From NCBI RefSeq assembly GCF_000744225.1, contig NZ_JQLN01000003.1, forward strand, positions 1 to 64,000: a stretch of 64,000 nucleotides of DNA, read 5' to 3'. The notes beneath the pieces are model-generated. The model was given only the letters and a program-made list of their open reading frames with translations. It did not search any database and had not been told where the DNA came from. The translations under genes and the position numbers were made by a program. This document shows, in pieces, positions 26,250 to 36,333 of the stretch. Source of the stretch: Kitasatospora mediocidica KCTC 9733 (GTDB lineage Bacteria > Actinomycetota > Actinomycetes > Streptomycetales > Streptomycetaceae). Within the stretch, counting starts at the first letter, position 1, and each line of letters opens with the position of its first letter.

Positions 26250-29200
26250 GTGGCTAAGGTCCGGGTATACGAACTCGCCAAGGAGCTTGGTTTGGAGAGC
26301 AAGGCCGTGATGGCCAAGCTCACCGAGCTGGGTGAGTTCGTCCGTTCGGCGTCCTCGACAATCGAGGCGCCGGTCGTACGCAAGTTGACTGACGCGCTGG
26401 GAGTGGCCCCTACGGGTGGTTCCGCTGCCAAGCCTGGCCCGCGCAAGCCCGCGGCGCCCCAGCCCGCCGGCACCGCCGGTGCGGCCGCACCCAAGCCGGG
26501 TGCCCCCACCCCGGGTCCGCGCCCCGCCGCGACCCCGGGTCCCCGTCCGACCCCGGCTGCTGCGGCTCCCGCCGCTCCGGCCGCGCCCGTCGCGCCGACC
26601 GAGGCGCCGCGTCCGGCCGCCGCTGCTCCGGGCCCGCGCCCGGCAGCGCGTCCCGCCGCCCCGGCTCCGGCTGCTCCGGCGGCCGAGTTCTCCTCGCCGA
26701 CCCCGGTGGTCGGCGAAACCCCCGCCGCGCGTCCCGCTGCCGCGGCGCCGCGTCCGGCGGCTGCCGCCCCGGCGCCCAGCGCCGGTGCCGGTGCCCGTCC
26801 GGGCCCGCGTCCGGCCGGCCCGCGTCCGGGCAACAACCCCTTCACCTCGGGCAGCGCGACCGGAATGGCGCGCCCCGGCGACCGTCGTCCGGCCGCTCCG
26901 GGTGCCGGTGGCGCTCCGCGTCCCGGTGCTCCGGGTGCCGAGCGTGGTGCCGCCCGTCCGGGTGGCGAGCGTGGACCCCGTCCTGACGGTGTCGCAGGTG
27001 GCCGTCCCGGTGCCGAGCGCGGTGCCGCCCGTCCGGGTGGCGACCGTGGCCCGCGTCCCGACGGTGCCGGTGCGCGTCCGGGTGCCGACCGTGGCGCCCC
27101 GCGTCCCGGTGGTGCCGACCGTGGCCCGCGTCCCGCAGGCGCCCCCGGCGCCGAGCGCGGTGCGCGTCCCGCCGGTGCTCCGCGTCCCGACGGCATGCCC
27201 CGTCCGGCCGGTCCCCGTCCCGGTGGCCCGAGCCCGTCCGGCATGCCGCGCCCGAACCCGGGCATGATGCCGCAGCGTCCGGCTCCCGGCCCCGGCGGCC
27301 GTGGCCCGGGTGGCCCCGGTGCCCGTCCCGGCGGTCCCGGTGCCCGTCCCGGTGGTCCGGGTGGTGCCGGTGGCGGCGCCCGTCCCGGCTTCGCCGGTCG
27401 TGCGGCCGGTCCGGGCTCGCGTCCGGCCGGTGGCGGCGGCTTCGGCGGTCCGCGTCCCGGTGGCGCTCCCGGTGGCGGCGGTGGCTTCGGCCCGCGTCCC
27501 GGTGGCTTCGGCGGTCGTCCCGGCGGCCCCGGTGCCCGTGGTGGCACGCAGGGTGCCTTCGGTCGTGGCCCGGGCGGTCGCCCGGCCCGTGCCCGTAAGT
27601 CGAAGCGCGCGCGTCGCCAGGAGTACGAGGCCATGCAGGCCCCGTCCGTCGGCGGTGTGATGCTGCCCCGTGGCAACGGTGCCGCCGTGCGCCTGCCCCG
27701 TGGCGCGTCGCTGATGGACTTCGCCGAGAAGATCAACGCCAACCCGGCCGCGCTCGTCTCGGTGATGTTCAACCTCGGCGAGATGGTCACCGCGACCCAG
27801 TCGGTCTCGGACGACACGCTCCAGATGCTGGCCGGCGAGATGGGCTTCGCGCTCGAGATCGTCAGCCGCGACGACGAGGACCGCGAGCTGCTCGAGTCGT
27901 TCGACATCGACTTCGGTGCCGACGAGGGCGACGAGGACATGCTGGAGGCCCGTCCTCCGGTCGTCACCGTCATGGGTCACGTCGACCACGGTAAGACCCG
28001 ACTGCTCGACGCCATCCGCAAGACCAACGTGGTGGCCGGTGAGGCGGGTGGCATCACCCAGCACATCGGTGCCTACCAGGTCTCGGCGGAGGTCAACGGC
28101 GAAGAGCGCCGCATCACCTTCCTCGACACCCCGGGTCACGAGGCGTTCTCCGCCATGCGTGCCCGTGGTGCCAAGTCCACCGACATCGCGATCCTGGTGG
28201 TCGCGGCCAACGACGGTGTCATGCCGCAGACGGTCGAGGCGTTGAACCACGCCAAGGCCGCCGGTGTGCCGATCGTGGTCGCGGTCAACAAGATCGACGT
28301 CGAGGGCGCCGACCCGACGAAGGTCCGCGGTCAGCTGACCGAGTTCGGTCTCGTGGCGGAGGAGTACGGCGGCGACACCATGTTCGTCGACATCTCCGCG
28401 CGCCAGGGCCTCAACATCGAGCAGCTGCTGGAGGCGGTCGTCCTGACCGCCGACGCTTCGCTCGACCTGCGGGCCAACCCGGAGCAGGACGCGCAGGGCA
28501 TCGCGATCGAAGCCCACCTGGACAAGGGTCGCGGCGCCATGGCGACCGTCCTGGTCCAGCGCGGAACGCTGCGCGTCGGTGACTCGATCGCCGTCGGTGA
28601 CGCCCACGGCCGCGTCCGCGCCATGCTGGACGAGAACGGTCAGAACGTCGCCGAGGCGGGCCCGTCCCGTCCGGTCCTGCTGCTCGGTCTCACCTCGGTG
28701 CCCCGCGCCGGCGACAGCTTCATCGTCGTCGACGACGACCGCACCGCGCGTCAGATCGCCGAGAAGCGCTCGGCCCGTGACCGCAACGCCATGTTCGCCA
28801 AGCGTCCGATGCGGATCTCCCTGGAGAACCTGGACCAGGCGATCGCGGCCGGCGGCATCCAGCAGCTCAACCTCATCATCAAGGGTGACGTTTCCGGTTC
28901 GGTGGAAGCCCTTGAGGACGCGCTCGTCAAGCTCGACGTGGGCGACGAGGTCGAGCTCCGGATCCTGCACCGCGGTGTGGGTGCCATCACCGAGTCCGAC
29001 GTGGACCTGGCGATGGGCTCGGACGCCATCATCATCGGCTTCAACGTGCGCGCCGAAGGCCGCGCCCGTACGGCGGCCGACAAGGAAGGCGTGGATGTCC
29101 GGTACTACTCGGTCATCTACCAGGCGATCGAGGAGATCGAGGCAGCGCTCAAGGGCCTGCTCAAGCCCGAGTACGAGGAGGTGCGCCTCGGCTCCGCGGA

Positions 29201-29474
29201 GATCCGCGAGGTGTTCCGCAGCTCCAAGTTCGGCAACATCGCGGGTGTCATCGTCCGCGAGGGTCTGCTGCGCCGCAACGCCAAGGCCCGCCTCATCCGC
29301 GACGGCAAGCTCATCACGGAGAACCTCACCATCGAGGGTCTGCGCCGTTTCAAGGACGACGCGACCGAGGTCCGCGAGGGCTTCGAGGCCGGTGTGACCC
29401 TGGGGTCGTTCAACGACATCAAGGTCGACGACGTCATCGAGACGTTCGAGATGCGCGAGAAGCCGCGGGCGTAA
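26250..29474 (+). CDS. infB: Translation initiation factor IF-2
   Basis: 1074 residues from GTG 26250 (AGGAG just upstream). The GTPase brings initiator tRNA to the 30S subunit. N-terminal IF2_N motif ([20 protein letters not shown]), then about 400 residues of Pro/Ala/Gly/Arg low complexity, a second IF2_N-like segment ([20 protein letters not shown]), and the G domain with G1 GHVDHGKT at 576-583, G3 DTPGHE, G4 NKID. Domains II-IV complete the protein ([20 protein letters not shown]). The disordered part is long, as usual in streptomycetes. It is preceded by a 243-bp leader with tandem repeats. Confidence 0.97.
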   Translation: MAKVRVYELAKELGLESKAVMAKLTELGEFVRSASSTIEAPVVRKLTDALGVAPTGGSAAKPGPRKPAAPQPAGTAGAAAPKPGAPTPGPRPAATPGPRPTPAAAAPAAPAAPVAPTEAPRPAAAAPGPRPAARPAAPAPAAPAAEFSSPTPVVGETPAARPAAAAPRPAAAAPAPSAGAGARPGPRPAGPRPGNNPFTSGSATGMARPGDRRPAAPGAGGAPRPGAPGAERGAARPGGERGPRPDGVAGGRPGAERGAARPGGDRGPRPDGAGARPGADRGAPRPGGADRGPRPAGAPGAERGARPAGAPRPDGMPRPAGPRPGGPSPSGMPRPNPGMMPQRPAPGPGGRGPGGPGARPGGPGARPGGPGGAGGGARPGFAGRAAGPGSRPAGGGGFGGPRPGGAPGGGGGFGPRPGGFGGRPGGPGARGGTQGAFGRGPGGRPARARKSKRARRQEYEAMQAPSVGGVMLPRGNGAAVRLPRGASLMDFAEKINANPAALVSVMFNLGEMVTATQSVSDDTLQMLAGEMGFALEIVSRDDEDRELLESFDIDFGADEGDEDMLEARPPVVTVMGHVDHGKTRLLDAIRKTNVVAGEAGGITQHIGAYQVSAEVNGEERRITFLDTPGHEAFSAMRARGAKSTDIAILVVAANDGVMPQTVEALNHAKAAGVPIVVAVNKIDVEGADPTKVRGQLTEFGLVAEEYGGDTMFVDISARQGLNIEQLLEAVVLTADASLDLRANPEQDAQGIAIEAHLDKGRGAMATVLVQRGTLRVGDSIAVGDAHGRVRAMLDENGQNVAEAGPSRPVLLLGLTSVPRAGDSFIVVDDDRTARQIAEKRSARDRNAMFAKRPMRISLENLDQAIAAGGIQQLNLIIKGDVSGSVEALEDALVKLDVGDEVELRILHRGVGAITESDVDLAMGSDAIIIGFNVRAEGRARTAADKEGVDVRYYSVIYQAIEEIEAALKGLLKPEYEEVRLGSAEIREVFRSSKFGNIAGVIVREGLLRRNAKARLIRDGKLITENLTIEGLRRFKDDATEVREGFEAGVTLGSFNDIKVDDVIETFEMREKPRA

Positions 29475-29493
29475 CGCCGGCAGCTCATCAAGC

Positions 29494-29535
29494 CCGGGGT
29501 CGGTCTACGGGGAAATTCCCGTCGACCGGCCCCGG
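29494..29535 (+). terminator. Hairpin after infB
   Basis: CCGGGGTCGGTCTACGGG (29494-29511) pairs with CCCGTCGACCGGCCCCGG (29518-29535), with one wobble and one mismatch and a GAAATT loop. It is 20 bp past the stop codon. Confidence 0.65.
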
Positions 29536-29617
29536 TCTCGCTGTGTAGGGTCGGCGTCATCGGCCCCCTTTCGAGGGGCGTGCTGCGAGGCCTTCAGGTC
29601 GGCGTGACCTGTCATAC

Positions 29618-29914
29618 ATGTTCGTAGGAACACTCACCTTCGACCTGCTGCTGGGCGATGTGCATTCGCTCAAGGAGAAGCGTTCGATCGTGCGGCCCAT
29701 CGTGGCCGAGCTGCAGCGCAAGTACAGCGTGTGCGCAGCGGAAGTCGGGAACCAGGATCTGCACCGCCGGGCCGAGATCGGCCTGGCGGTGGTGTCCGGC
29801 GACGCCGGGTACGTCACCGAGATCCTGGACAGCTGTGAGCGGTTGGTCGCCGGCCGCCCCGAGGTGCAGTTGCTCTCCGCGAGGAGGCGGTACCACGGCG
29901 ACGACGATGAATGA
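29618..29914 (+). CDS. DUF503 (YlxP-like) protein
   Basis: 98 residues from ATG 29618. The whole protein fits DUF503: MFVGTLTFDLLLGDVHSLKE, then KRSIVRPIVAELQRKYSV, EVGNQDLHRRAEIGLAVVSG. Encoded between infB and rbfA in many bacteria; ribosome assembly or translation is the usual guess, without proof. No clear ribosome site was seen, and the preceding terminator-like hairpin means it may have its own promoter or rely on read-through. Confidence 0.88.
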   Translation: MFVGTLTFDLLLGDVHSLKEKRSIVRPIVAELQRKYSVCAAEVGNQDLHRRAEIGLAVVSGDAGYVTEILDSCERLVAGRPEVQLLSARRRYHGDDDE

Positions 29915-30064
29915 GAGCGGCCGTGACGATGGCACGTCGCCACCGTCACACCGACGAGGACCGAGAGCGCCCACAAGGCTGGGCGCGGGCCGGTATTTTG
30001 GGGCGTGGGCCCCGATGGGTGAGCAGTCGACCCGGATACCGGACCCACAGCACGAGGAGGCAAC

Positions 30065-30520
30065 GTGACCGACGCAGCAAGGGCGCGCAAGCTCGCCGAC
30101 CGGATCCAGGTGATCGTCGCCCAGACTCTGGAGCGGCGGATCAAGGACCCGCGGCTGGGCTTCGTGACCATCACCGACACCAAGGTCACCGGCGACCTGC
30201 AGAACGCCACCGTCTTCTACACGGTCTTCGGTGACGACGCCGAGCGGGAGGCGACCGCCGCGGCGCTGGAGAGCGCCAAGGGCGTGCTCCGTTCCGAGGT
30301 CGGCAAGCAGACCGGGGTGCGGTTCACTCCCACCCTGACCTTCATCGCCGACGCGCTGCCGGACAACGCCCGTCAGATCGACGATCTGCTGGACCAGGTC
30401 CGGCTCTCCGACGCGGCGGTTCGCACCGCCGCGGCCGGCGCGACGTACGCAGGCGACGCGGACCCGTACAAGGTTCCGAGCTCCGAGCGTTCCATCGACG
30501 AAACCGATGAGGACGAGTAG
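30065..30520 (+). CDS. rbfA: Ribosome-binding factor A
   Basis: 151 residues from GTG 30065, with GAGGAGG immediately upstream. RbfA helps mature the 5' end of 16S rRNA. Motifs: [55 protein letters not shown]. The C-terminus is charged. The last base of its stop codon is the first base of the next start codon, so the two are translationally coupled. Confidence 0.95.
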   Translation: MTDAARARKLADRIQVIVAQTLERRIKDPRLGFVTITDTKVTGDLQNATVFYTVFGDDAEREATAAALESAKGVLRSEVGKQTGVRFTPTLTFIADALPDNARQIDDLLDQVRLSDAAVRTAAAGATYAGDADPYKVPSSERSIDETDEDE

Positions 30521-31605
30521 TGACGGCGGGTGAGCCGGCGGCAGCCGGTTCGGCGAGGGCGTCCTCCACCAGCACGGTGGAGGACGCCCTCGCGGTGCTT
30601 CCGGCTCCTCGCACGGAGTCACCGGCCGGATTCGAGCGGGAGTGGCGCTGGCTGCTGGCGGCCATCGGGCGCACCGCCTCGATCGATCTGGTCTGCCACA
30701 TCAGCCCGGACGGCGACGCGCTCGGCTCGGCGCTGGCCGCCGGGATCGCGCTGCGCGGGCTCGGGCACGAGGTGCGGGTCTCCTTCGGCGACGACCCGCA
30801 GGTGATCCCCGAATCGCTCTCCTTCCTGCCCGGCCAGGAGCTGATCGTGCCGGCCTCGGCCGTGCCCGACGCCCCCGAGCTGGTGATCTGCTTCGACGTC
30901 GCCTCCGAGGGGCGGCTCGGGCTGCTGCACGCGAAGGCCTTCGCGGCGAAGGCGCTGATGGTCATCGACCACCACGCCTCCAACCCCGGCTTCGGCCGCC
31001 ACACGATCATCGATCCGAGCGCACCGGCCACCGCCGTGCTGGTCGACGAGCTGCTGCGGCGCCTGCGCGTGCCGCTCGACCAGGCGATCGCCACCTGCCT
31101 CTACACCGGTATCGCCACCGACACCGGTTCGTTCAAGTACGCCGCCACCACCCCCGCCACCCACGAGCTGGCCGGGCGGCTGCTGGCCACCGGGATCCGG
31201 CACGACCTGATCTCCCGCCAGCTCTGGGACACCTCCTCGTTCGGTTTCCTCAAGGTGCTCGCCGCCGCGCTGGACCGCGCGGTGTACGAGCCGCAGGCGG
31301 TCGGCGGGCGGGGCCTGGTGTGGACCTGGGTGCCGTACCAGGACCTGGTGCTGTTCGGGGTCACGATCGAGGAGATCGAGGGCCTGATCGACATCCTGCG
31401 CCGCCCGGCCGAGGCCGAGGTCGCGCTGGTGCTCAAGCAGGAGCCCGACGGCACCCTGCGCGGCTCCTGCCGCTCCAAGGGCGCGGTCGACGTGGCCGCC
31501 GCCTGCGCCGCGCTGGGCGGGGGCGGACACGTCTACGCGGCCGGGTTCTCGCTGCGCGAGCCCGTGCCGGCCGCAGTGGCCCGGTTCCGTTCCGCGCTCG
31601 GCTGA
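30520..31605 (+). CDS. DHH/DHHA1 phosphoesterase (NrnA-like)
   Basis: 361 residues from GTG 30520, overlapping rbfA by one base. The N-terminal DHH domain carries DGDALGS at 64-70 and DHH at 150-152, binding two metal ions; the C-terminal DHHA1 domain ends GGGGHVYAAGFSLREP. The family (bifunctional oligoribonuclease/PAP phosphatase NrnA) degrades nano-RNAs or 3'-phosphoadenosine 5'-phosphate. The first 40 residues are Ala/Ser/Thr-rich and probably disordered. The link between rbfA and truB in one operon is common in actinobacteria. Confidence 0.92.
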   Translation: MTAGEPAAAGSARASSTSTVEDALAVLPAPRTESPAGFEREWRWLLAAIGRTASIDLVCHISPDGDALGSALAAGIALRGLGHEVRVSFGDDPQVIPESLSFLPGQELIVPASAVPDAPELVICFDVASEGRLGLLHAKAFAAKALMVIDHHASNPGFGRHTIIDPSAPATAVLVDELLRRLRVPLDQAIATCLYTGIATDTGSFKYAATTPATHELAGRLLATGIRHDLISRQLWDTSSFGFLKVLAAALDRAVYEPQAVGGRGLVWTWVPYQDLVLFGVTIEEIEGLIDILRRPAEAEVALVLKQEPDGTLRGSCRSKGAVDVAAACAALGGGGHVYAAGFSLREPVPAAVARFRSALG

Positions 31606-31660
31606 GACCGCCCGCCGACGGCCGGCCGGTCCAGATCATCCACCTGTAGAGAAAGAACCC

Positions 31661-32566
31661 ATGAAGCGCAAAGGCACTGGCCCCGACGGCCTCGTCATCG
31701 TCGACAAGCCGGAGGGCATCACCTCGCACGGGGTGGTGGCCAAGATGCGGTGGCTGGCCGGGACCAGGAAGGTCGGCCACGCCGGCACGCTGGACCCGAT
31801 GGCGACCGGCGTCCTGATCATCGGCGTCGAGCGGGCCACCCGGCTGCTCGGGCACCTGATGCTCACCGCCAAGACGTACGAGGCGACCATCCGGCTCGGC
31901 CAGACCACGGTCACCGACGACCGGGAGGGCGAGGTCACCGCCTCGGTCCCGGCGGACGCGGTGACCCGGGAGGCGATCGACGCCGGGATCGCGCTGCTGA
32001 CGGGCGAGATCATGCAGGTGCCGTCCAAGGTCAGCGCCATCAAGATCGACGGGAAGCGGTCCTACACCCGGGTGCGGGAGGGCGAGGACTTCGAGATCCC
32101 GGCCCGGCCGACCACGGTGCACTCGTTCGCCGTGCACGCCCAGCGGGCCGCGGTGGCCGAGGACGGCACGCCGGTGGTGGACCTGGACGTCACCGTGGAG
32201 TGCTCCTCCGGGACCTACATCCGGGCACTGGCCCGCGACCTGGGCGCCGGTCTGGGCGTGGGCGGACACCTGACGGCGCTGCGGCGCACCCGGGTCGGTC
32301 CGTACGGCGTGGAGTCGGCGCGCACCCTGGAGCAGCTGGAGGAGAAGTTCGACGTGCTGCCGATCGGCGAGGCCGCCACGGCCGCCTTCCCGCGCTGGGA
32401 CATCGGCGAGGACGACGCCCGGCTGCTCTCCACCGGGGCGCGGCTGACGGCTCCCGGGCTCGGGGTGGAGGGGCCGATCGCCGTGTTCGGGCCGGACGGC
32501 ACCTTCCTCGCGCTGGTGGAGGAGAAGGACGGCCGGGCCGTGCCGATGGCGGTGTTCGTCGGCTGA
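31661..32566 (+). CDS. truB: tRNA pseudouridine-55 synthase
   Basis: 301 residues from ATG 31661. It makes the T-loop pseudouridine of tRNA. Motifs: GLVIVDKPEGITSHGVVAKM, the catalytic segment GHAGTLDPMATGVL with Asp45, VSAIKIDGKRSYTRVREGED, and the C-terminal RNA-binding region EGPIAVFGPDGTFLALVEEK. It follows the DHH gene by 55 bp. The ribosome site is weak (GAGAAAGAA). A 14-bp tandem duplication spans its stop codon. Confidence 0.95.
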   Translation: MKRKGTGPDGLVIVDKPEGITSHGVVAKMRWLAGTRKVGHAGTLDPMATGVLIIGVERATRLLGHLMLTAKTYEATIRLGQTTVTDDREGEVTASVPADAVTREAIDAGIALLTGEIMQVPSKVSAIKIDGKRSYTRVREGEDFEIPARPTTVHSFAVHAQRAAVAEDGTPVVDLDVTVECSSGTYIRALARDLGAGLGVGGHLTALRRTRVGPYGVESARTLEQLEEKFDVLPIGEAATAAFPRWDIGEDDARLLSTGARLTAPGLGVEGPIAVFGPDGTFLALVEEKDGRAVPMAVFVG

Positions 32567-32583
32567 TCCTCGTCGGCTGATCC
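32556..32583 (+). repeat. 14-bp tandem duplication across the truB stop codon
   Basis: TCGTCGGCTGATCC occurs twice in direct succession (32556-32569 and 32570-32583); the first copy contains the in-frame TGA of truB. Looks like a recent slippage event that leaves the protein unchanged. Confidence 0.8.
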
Positions 32584-32732
32584 GATGATCACGGCGTGCC
32601 GTGGGTGGATTTTCACCCGGACGGACGAGCGCGCGAGGTGAACCCCGGTGGTGAACGGTGCGGCCGGGGTCGCTCGGGCCGCACCGTGGGCAGGCTCCCC
32701 GCAGCGGGCACGGCGGCGGGGAGGCAGCGCTC

Positions 32733-35700
32733 ATGGCGGGTATCGACCAACATCCGCGGGCCACGTTTCCGCAGGCTCCGGGCCTGCTGAGGATCCGGGA
32801 CCTGGACGGGCGGCCACTGGGCTACGGCGTGCCGGCCGACCTCCAGGGCACTGTGCTGACCGCACACGAGGTGGTGGCCGGCCGGCCGGGCGTGCTGCTG
32901 GAGAGCGCGACGGGCGAGTGCCGCGAGGCCGGCCCGGCCGCGCTGACCGAACTGCCCGGCTGCGGGCTGGCGTTGGTCGACGGTGGTGGGACCGGCGGGG
33001 TGCCGTGGGCGCTCGGCCCGTACGAGGGGGCCGGGGCGGTCCTGCTGACCCGGCCGGACGATCAGCCGGCGCAGCTGGACGCCGCCGTGCTGGGCCTGGG
33101 CACCGCGTTGGGGAGTGGGCCGGGGGCGGCCCGGCTGCTGGAGGCGGTGCTGCTGGTCGACCTGCCCTCCGCTCGGCCCGAGCAGGCCGGGCTGCCGGTG
33201 CTGGACGCGCGCAGCGGCGCGGTGCTCGGCCTGCTGGCGCCGGGCCTGCGCGGGGTGCCGCCCGGCGTGCTCGCGGCCCTTCCCGTGTGGCCGGTGGACC
33301 GGACGACGGCGGACGGCCCGCTGGCCGAACTGCTGGAGCGCAACGCGCTGGCGGCCCCCGGCTACGGTCCGGCGCTCAACATCGCCGGGGTGCTGGAGCT
33401 GTGCTCGCGCCAGCTGGCCGCGGCCAGTGCCGGTCCGGGGCGGATCGTCCAGCTGGCGGCCGACCGGGTGGAGCGGCCGGACGGGCTGGCCGGCGAGGAG
33501 CCGCAGCTGCCGCTCACCGTGCTGGCCGGGGAGCCCGGCAGCGGGCGGAGCTCCGAGCTGGCGGCGCTCGCGGTGCGCCGGTCGGGCGGGAGCCGGCCGC
33601 TGCCCACGCTCTGGCTGCGCGGGGCGGACCTGCGGGCCGGCGACCGCACTCCGGAACAGGCGGTGGATCGCGCGCTCGGCGCCACGCACCGGGTCCGCGC
33701 GCTGGCCCGGGTCGCGGCGGCGGCCGGGCGGCCGCTGCTGGTCGTCCTGGACGGCCCGGAGGAGGCCGCCACCGCGCTGGACGGGGCATGGCTGCGGGAG
33801 ACCGTCCAGTGGCTGCGGGAGGCCGGGGTACGGCTGCTGCTGGCCTGCCGCCCGGAGAGCTGGGAGCAGTACGCGCCGGGTGTCGAGCCGGGCGCCGTCC
33901 AGCTGCACCGGCTCGGGCCGCTGCGGGACGGGACGGCGGCGTCCGTCGCCGAGCGCTACGCCGTGCCGTGCCCGGCGGGCGAGGCGGACCCGCTGGCGCT
34001 GCGGCTGGCCGGGGAGCTGATCGCGGCGGGCGTGCGGCAGCCGACCGCCAGTCGGTCGGAGCTCTACGCGGGCGCGCTGGACCTGTGCTGCCTGCGGATC
34101 GCCCAGCGGATCGCGGACGGCCCGGGCGACCCGGCGCACCCCCGGCGGCCGTCCGCGCACCGCCGGGGCGCGCCGCTGCCCTGCGCGCGGTCCTCGGCCG
34201 GGCAGGTGCGGCGGCTGGCGGCCGCGGTGGCGGGCCGGGTGCACGAGGCGGCCCGCCGGATGCTCGGGCCGGGGCAGGGCGGGCTCGGGCCGACCGCGTT
34301 CGCCGAGCTCTTCCCGCCGGGCGCCGGCTGGGCGCAGGCGGTGCTCGCGGAGGGTCTCTTCGTGGTCGCGGGCGGCGGCTACCGGCTGGCGCACGAGGAG
34401 TTGGCCGACTGGTTGCAGGGGCTGCACCTGGACCTGGACGCGGCGCTGCGCCTGCTGCTGGCCGAGGACGGGCAGTCGCAGGCGGCGCGGGCGGTGCCCA
34501 GGCACCGGGCCGGGGCCGTCGCGCTGGCGCTGCGGACGCTGGCGGAGAGCCGGGGAGCGGCCGCGCTGGACGGCCCGTCGGAGCGGATCTGGCGGGCGCT
34601 GGACGACGCGACCGGCGGTGCCCGGGGCGAGGGCGGCGACGAGGAGGACGGCGCGCTCTGGTGGGCCTCCCGGCTGCTGGCGGCGGTGCTGCGGGCCGGG
34701 CCGGATCCGGCGGTCCACCGGGAGTTGCTGGAACGGCTCGCCGAGCGGATCGCCGAGCGGGCCGCGCCGCTCGGCGGCTTCGCCCGGTTGCGGGAGGGGC
34801 AGCCCGGCGGGCTGGGCCGGTTCGGACCGGCGTTCTGGGCCGGGCTGCCGCTGGAGCTACCCGATCGGCTGGACCTGCTGCGCCGGCTGGTCCGCGCGGA
34901 CGGCCCCGAGCAGGGCTTCCTCGCGCTGGCGGCCGAGCAGCTGCGGGCCGACCCGCGGGCGGCGCTGCCGCTGTTCTGCCGCTGGTTCGCCGACGGCCGG
35001 GGCCTGCCCGGGCGCTCCGGGGCGAGTGTCGCGGATCTCACACAGGAACTCCTCTACGCCCACCGCGCGCTGGCCATCGACGAGTTGACGGAGGAGCTGG
35101 TGGCCGCGGCGCACCCGCGGGCGGACGCGCTGCTGAGCGTCCTCGCGGTCGAGGAGCCGTCCGCGCTCTGCCGCGCGGTGGATCGCTGGAGCCACGACCC
35201 GCGCCCCGAACGACACGTGGCCGCCGCCGTGCACGCGGTGCGCGCCGCGCCCTACGCGAGCGGCGTCGGGGGGCTGCTGCTGCGCCACGCGGCCACCGCG
35301 CTGCTGGCCCGGGAGGACGAACCGGGCCTGCACGGCGCGGCGCTGGCGCTGCTGGTGCGCGATCCGCGGACCCGCGCCCGGCACCTGCCGGCCGCGCTGG
35401 CGGCGTACCGGGCGGACGATTCGTTCGTCACGGCGGAGGCGCTCGGGCCGGCTCTGGCGACCGATCGGGCGGAGGTCCTGGCGGCCTTCGAAGCGCGGCT
35501 CGCAGCTCCGGGGAGCGGGGTCGCGCAGGTGCTGCGGGTGTTGGCGGAGGCGGGCGCGCCGGATGGGCGGGGCGGCGGTCCGGCCGGGCTGCCGGATCCG
35601 GGCACCCGGCTGGCCGGACGGCTGCTGCGCGAGCGCCCCGAGCGGGCCGGGCTGGTCGCCGAGTACCTGGCCCACCGGCTGGCCCGTGGCACCGCCGTCC

Positions 35701-36257
35701 AGGGGGATCTGACGGCGCTGCTCGGCCCGCGTCCGGCGGACCGGCCGGCGGCGGTGCGGCGGGCGTTCGCGCTGGTGCTGGTCGCACCGGCGGCGGGGGA
35801 GCCGCTGCGCGAGGAGTTCCTGGACCGGCTGCTCGCCACCGAGCCGGATCCGGCGGTGCTGGAGCCCGTCCTGGAGCGGCTCGCGCTGGCGGGCTCCGCG
35901 CACCGCCCCGAGCGGGCCCGTGCGGTGGTCCGCCGGATCGCCGACGCCTGGGAGCGTGCGGCGGCCTCCGGCGCCGACGGTCCGTCCGGGGCCGACCGGC
36001 TGGACGCCGCGCTGGTGCGCTGCGCGGGTCGGACGGCCGGTTTCGCGCGGCTGCTCGCGGAGTGGCCGGCCGAGGCGCTGCCCCCGGCCGGCGGCCCGTT
36101 GCTGGCCCGGATGCGGGAGTTGGCGGCCCAGGGCAGGGACCCGCAGTACGCCGCCGCGGAGGCCGAACGGGACCCCGTACGGAGGACGGTCGCGTCGCCA
36201 TCGCTCACAGCGGGTGTTCCGGTGCCGGAGCGCGGACCGGCGCATGGCACGCTATAG
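32733..36257 (+). CDS. Pseudo-trypsin domain fused to P-loop NTPase and helical repeats
   Basis: 1174 residues from ATG 32733 with GGGAGG upstream. The N-terminus resembles a trypsin-like domain: GTVLTAHEVVAG matches the His motif and GLPVLDARSGAVLGLL the C-terminal G-x-S-G-G-P region, but the catalytic Ser is absent. A P-loop domain follows: LAGEPGSGRSSELAALAVRR (Walker A 266-274, with Arg in place of the invariant Lys) and LLVVLDGPEEA (Walker B). The last 600 residues are helical, HEAT-like. I recall similar genes between truB and ribF in Streptomyces, annotated as trypsin-like peptidases. Both active sites look altered, so a sensor or scaffold role is more likely than proteolysis. Confidence 0.75.
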   Translation: MAGIDQHPRATFPQAPGLLRIRDLDGRPLGYGVPADLQGTVLTAHEVVAGRPGVLLESATGECREAGPAALTELPGCGLALVDGGGTGGVPWALGPYEGAGAVLLTRPDDQPAQLDAAVLGLGTALGSGPGAARLLEAVLLVDLPSARPEQAGLPVLDARSGAVLGLLAPGLRGVPPGVLAALPVWPVDRTTADGPLAELLERNALAAPGYGPALNIAGVLELCSRQLAAASAGPGRIVQLAADRVERPDGLAGEEPQLPLTVLAGEPGSGRSSELAALAVRRSGGSRPLPTLWLRGADLRAGDRTPEQAVDRALGATHRVRALARVAAAAGRPLLVVLDGPEEAATALDGAWLRETVQWLREAGVRLLLACRPESWEQYAPGVEPGAVQLHRLGPLRDGTAASVAERYAVPCPAGEADPLALRLAGELIAAGVRQPTASRSELYAGALDLCCLRIAQRIADGPGDPAHPRRPSAHRRGAPLPCARSSAGQVRRLAAAVAGRVHEAARRMLGPGQGGLGPTAFAELFPPGAGWAQAVLAEGLFVVAGGGYRLAHEELADWLQGLHLDLDAALRLLLAEDGQSQAARAVPRHRAGAVALALRTLAESRGAAALDGPSERIWRALDDATGGARGEGGDEEDGALWWASRLLAAVLRAGPDPAVHRELLERLAERIAERAAPLGGFARLREGQPGGLGRFGPAFWAGLPLELPDRLDLLRRLVRADGPEQGFLALAAEQLRADPRAALPLFCRWFADGRGLPGRSGASVADLTQELLYAHRALAIDELTEELVAAAHPRADALLSVLAVEEPSALCRAVDRWSHDPRPERHVAAAVHAVRAAPYASGVGGLLLRHAATALLAREDEPGLHGAALALLVRDPRTRARHLPAALAAYRADDSFVTAEALGPALATDRAEVLAAFEARLAAPGSGVAQVLRVLAEAGAPDGRGGGPAGLPDPGTRLAGRLLRERPERAGLVAEYLAHRLARGTAVQGDLTALLGPRPADRPAAVRRAFALVLVAPAAGEPLREEFLDRLLATEPDPAVLEPVLERLALAGSAHRPERARAVVRRIADAWERAAASGADGPSGADRLDAALVRCAGRTAGFARLLAEWPAEALPPAGGPLLARMRELAAQGRDPQYAAAEAERDPVRRTVASPSLTAGVPVPERGPAHGTL

Positions 36258-36278
36258 GGGTTCGAGTTCGAGCGTTTG

Positions 36279-36297
36279 AGCACCTGACAAAGGTGCT
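36279..36297 (+). promoter_or_regulatory. Leader hairpin upstream of ribF
   Basis: AGCACCT (36279-36285) pairs with AGGTGCT (36291-36297) across GACAA, 36 bp before the ribF start. It could be a weak terminator of the preceding gene or a leader element. There is no sign of an FMN riboswitch. Confidence 0.35.
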
Positions 36298-36333
36298 TCG
36301 GGGCGTAATCGCCATGGAGAAGGAGCGGTCAGG

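Noticed and set aside
26235..28970. A 900-codon open frame antisense to infB, rich in Arg, Thr and Gly
   Set aside because: It mirrors the low-complexity Pro/Ala/Gly/Arg region of IF-2 and shows no independent domain, ribosome site or promoter.
36258..36333. FMN riboswitch upstream of ribF
   Set aside because: The gap is only 76 bp and holds a single short hairpin, not the multi-helix FMN aptamer.
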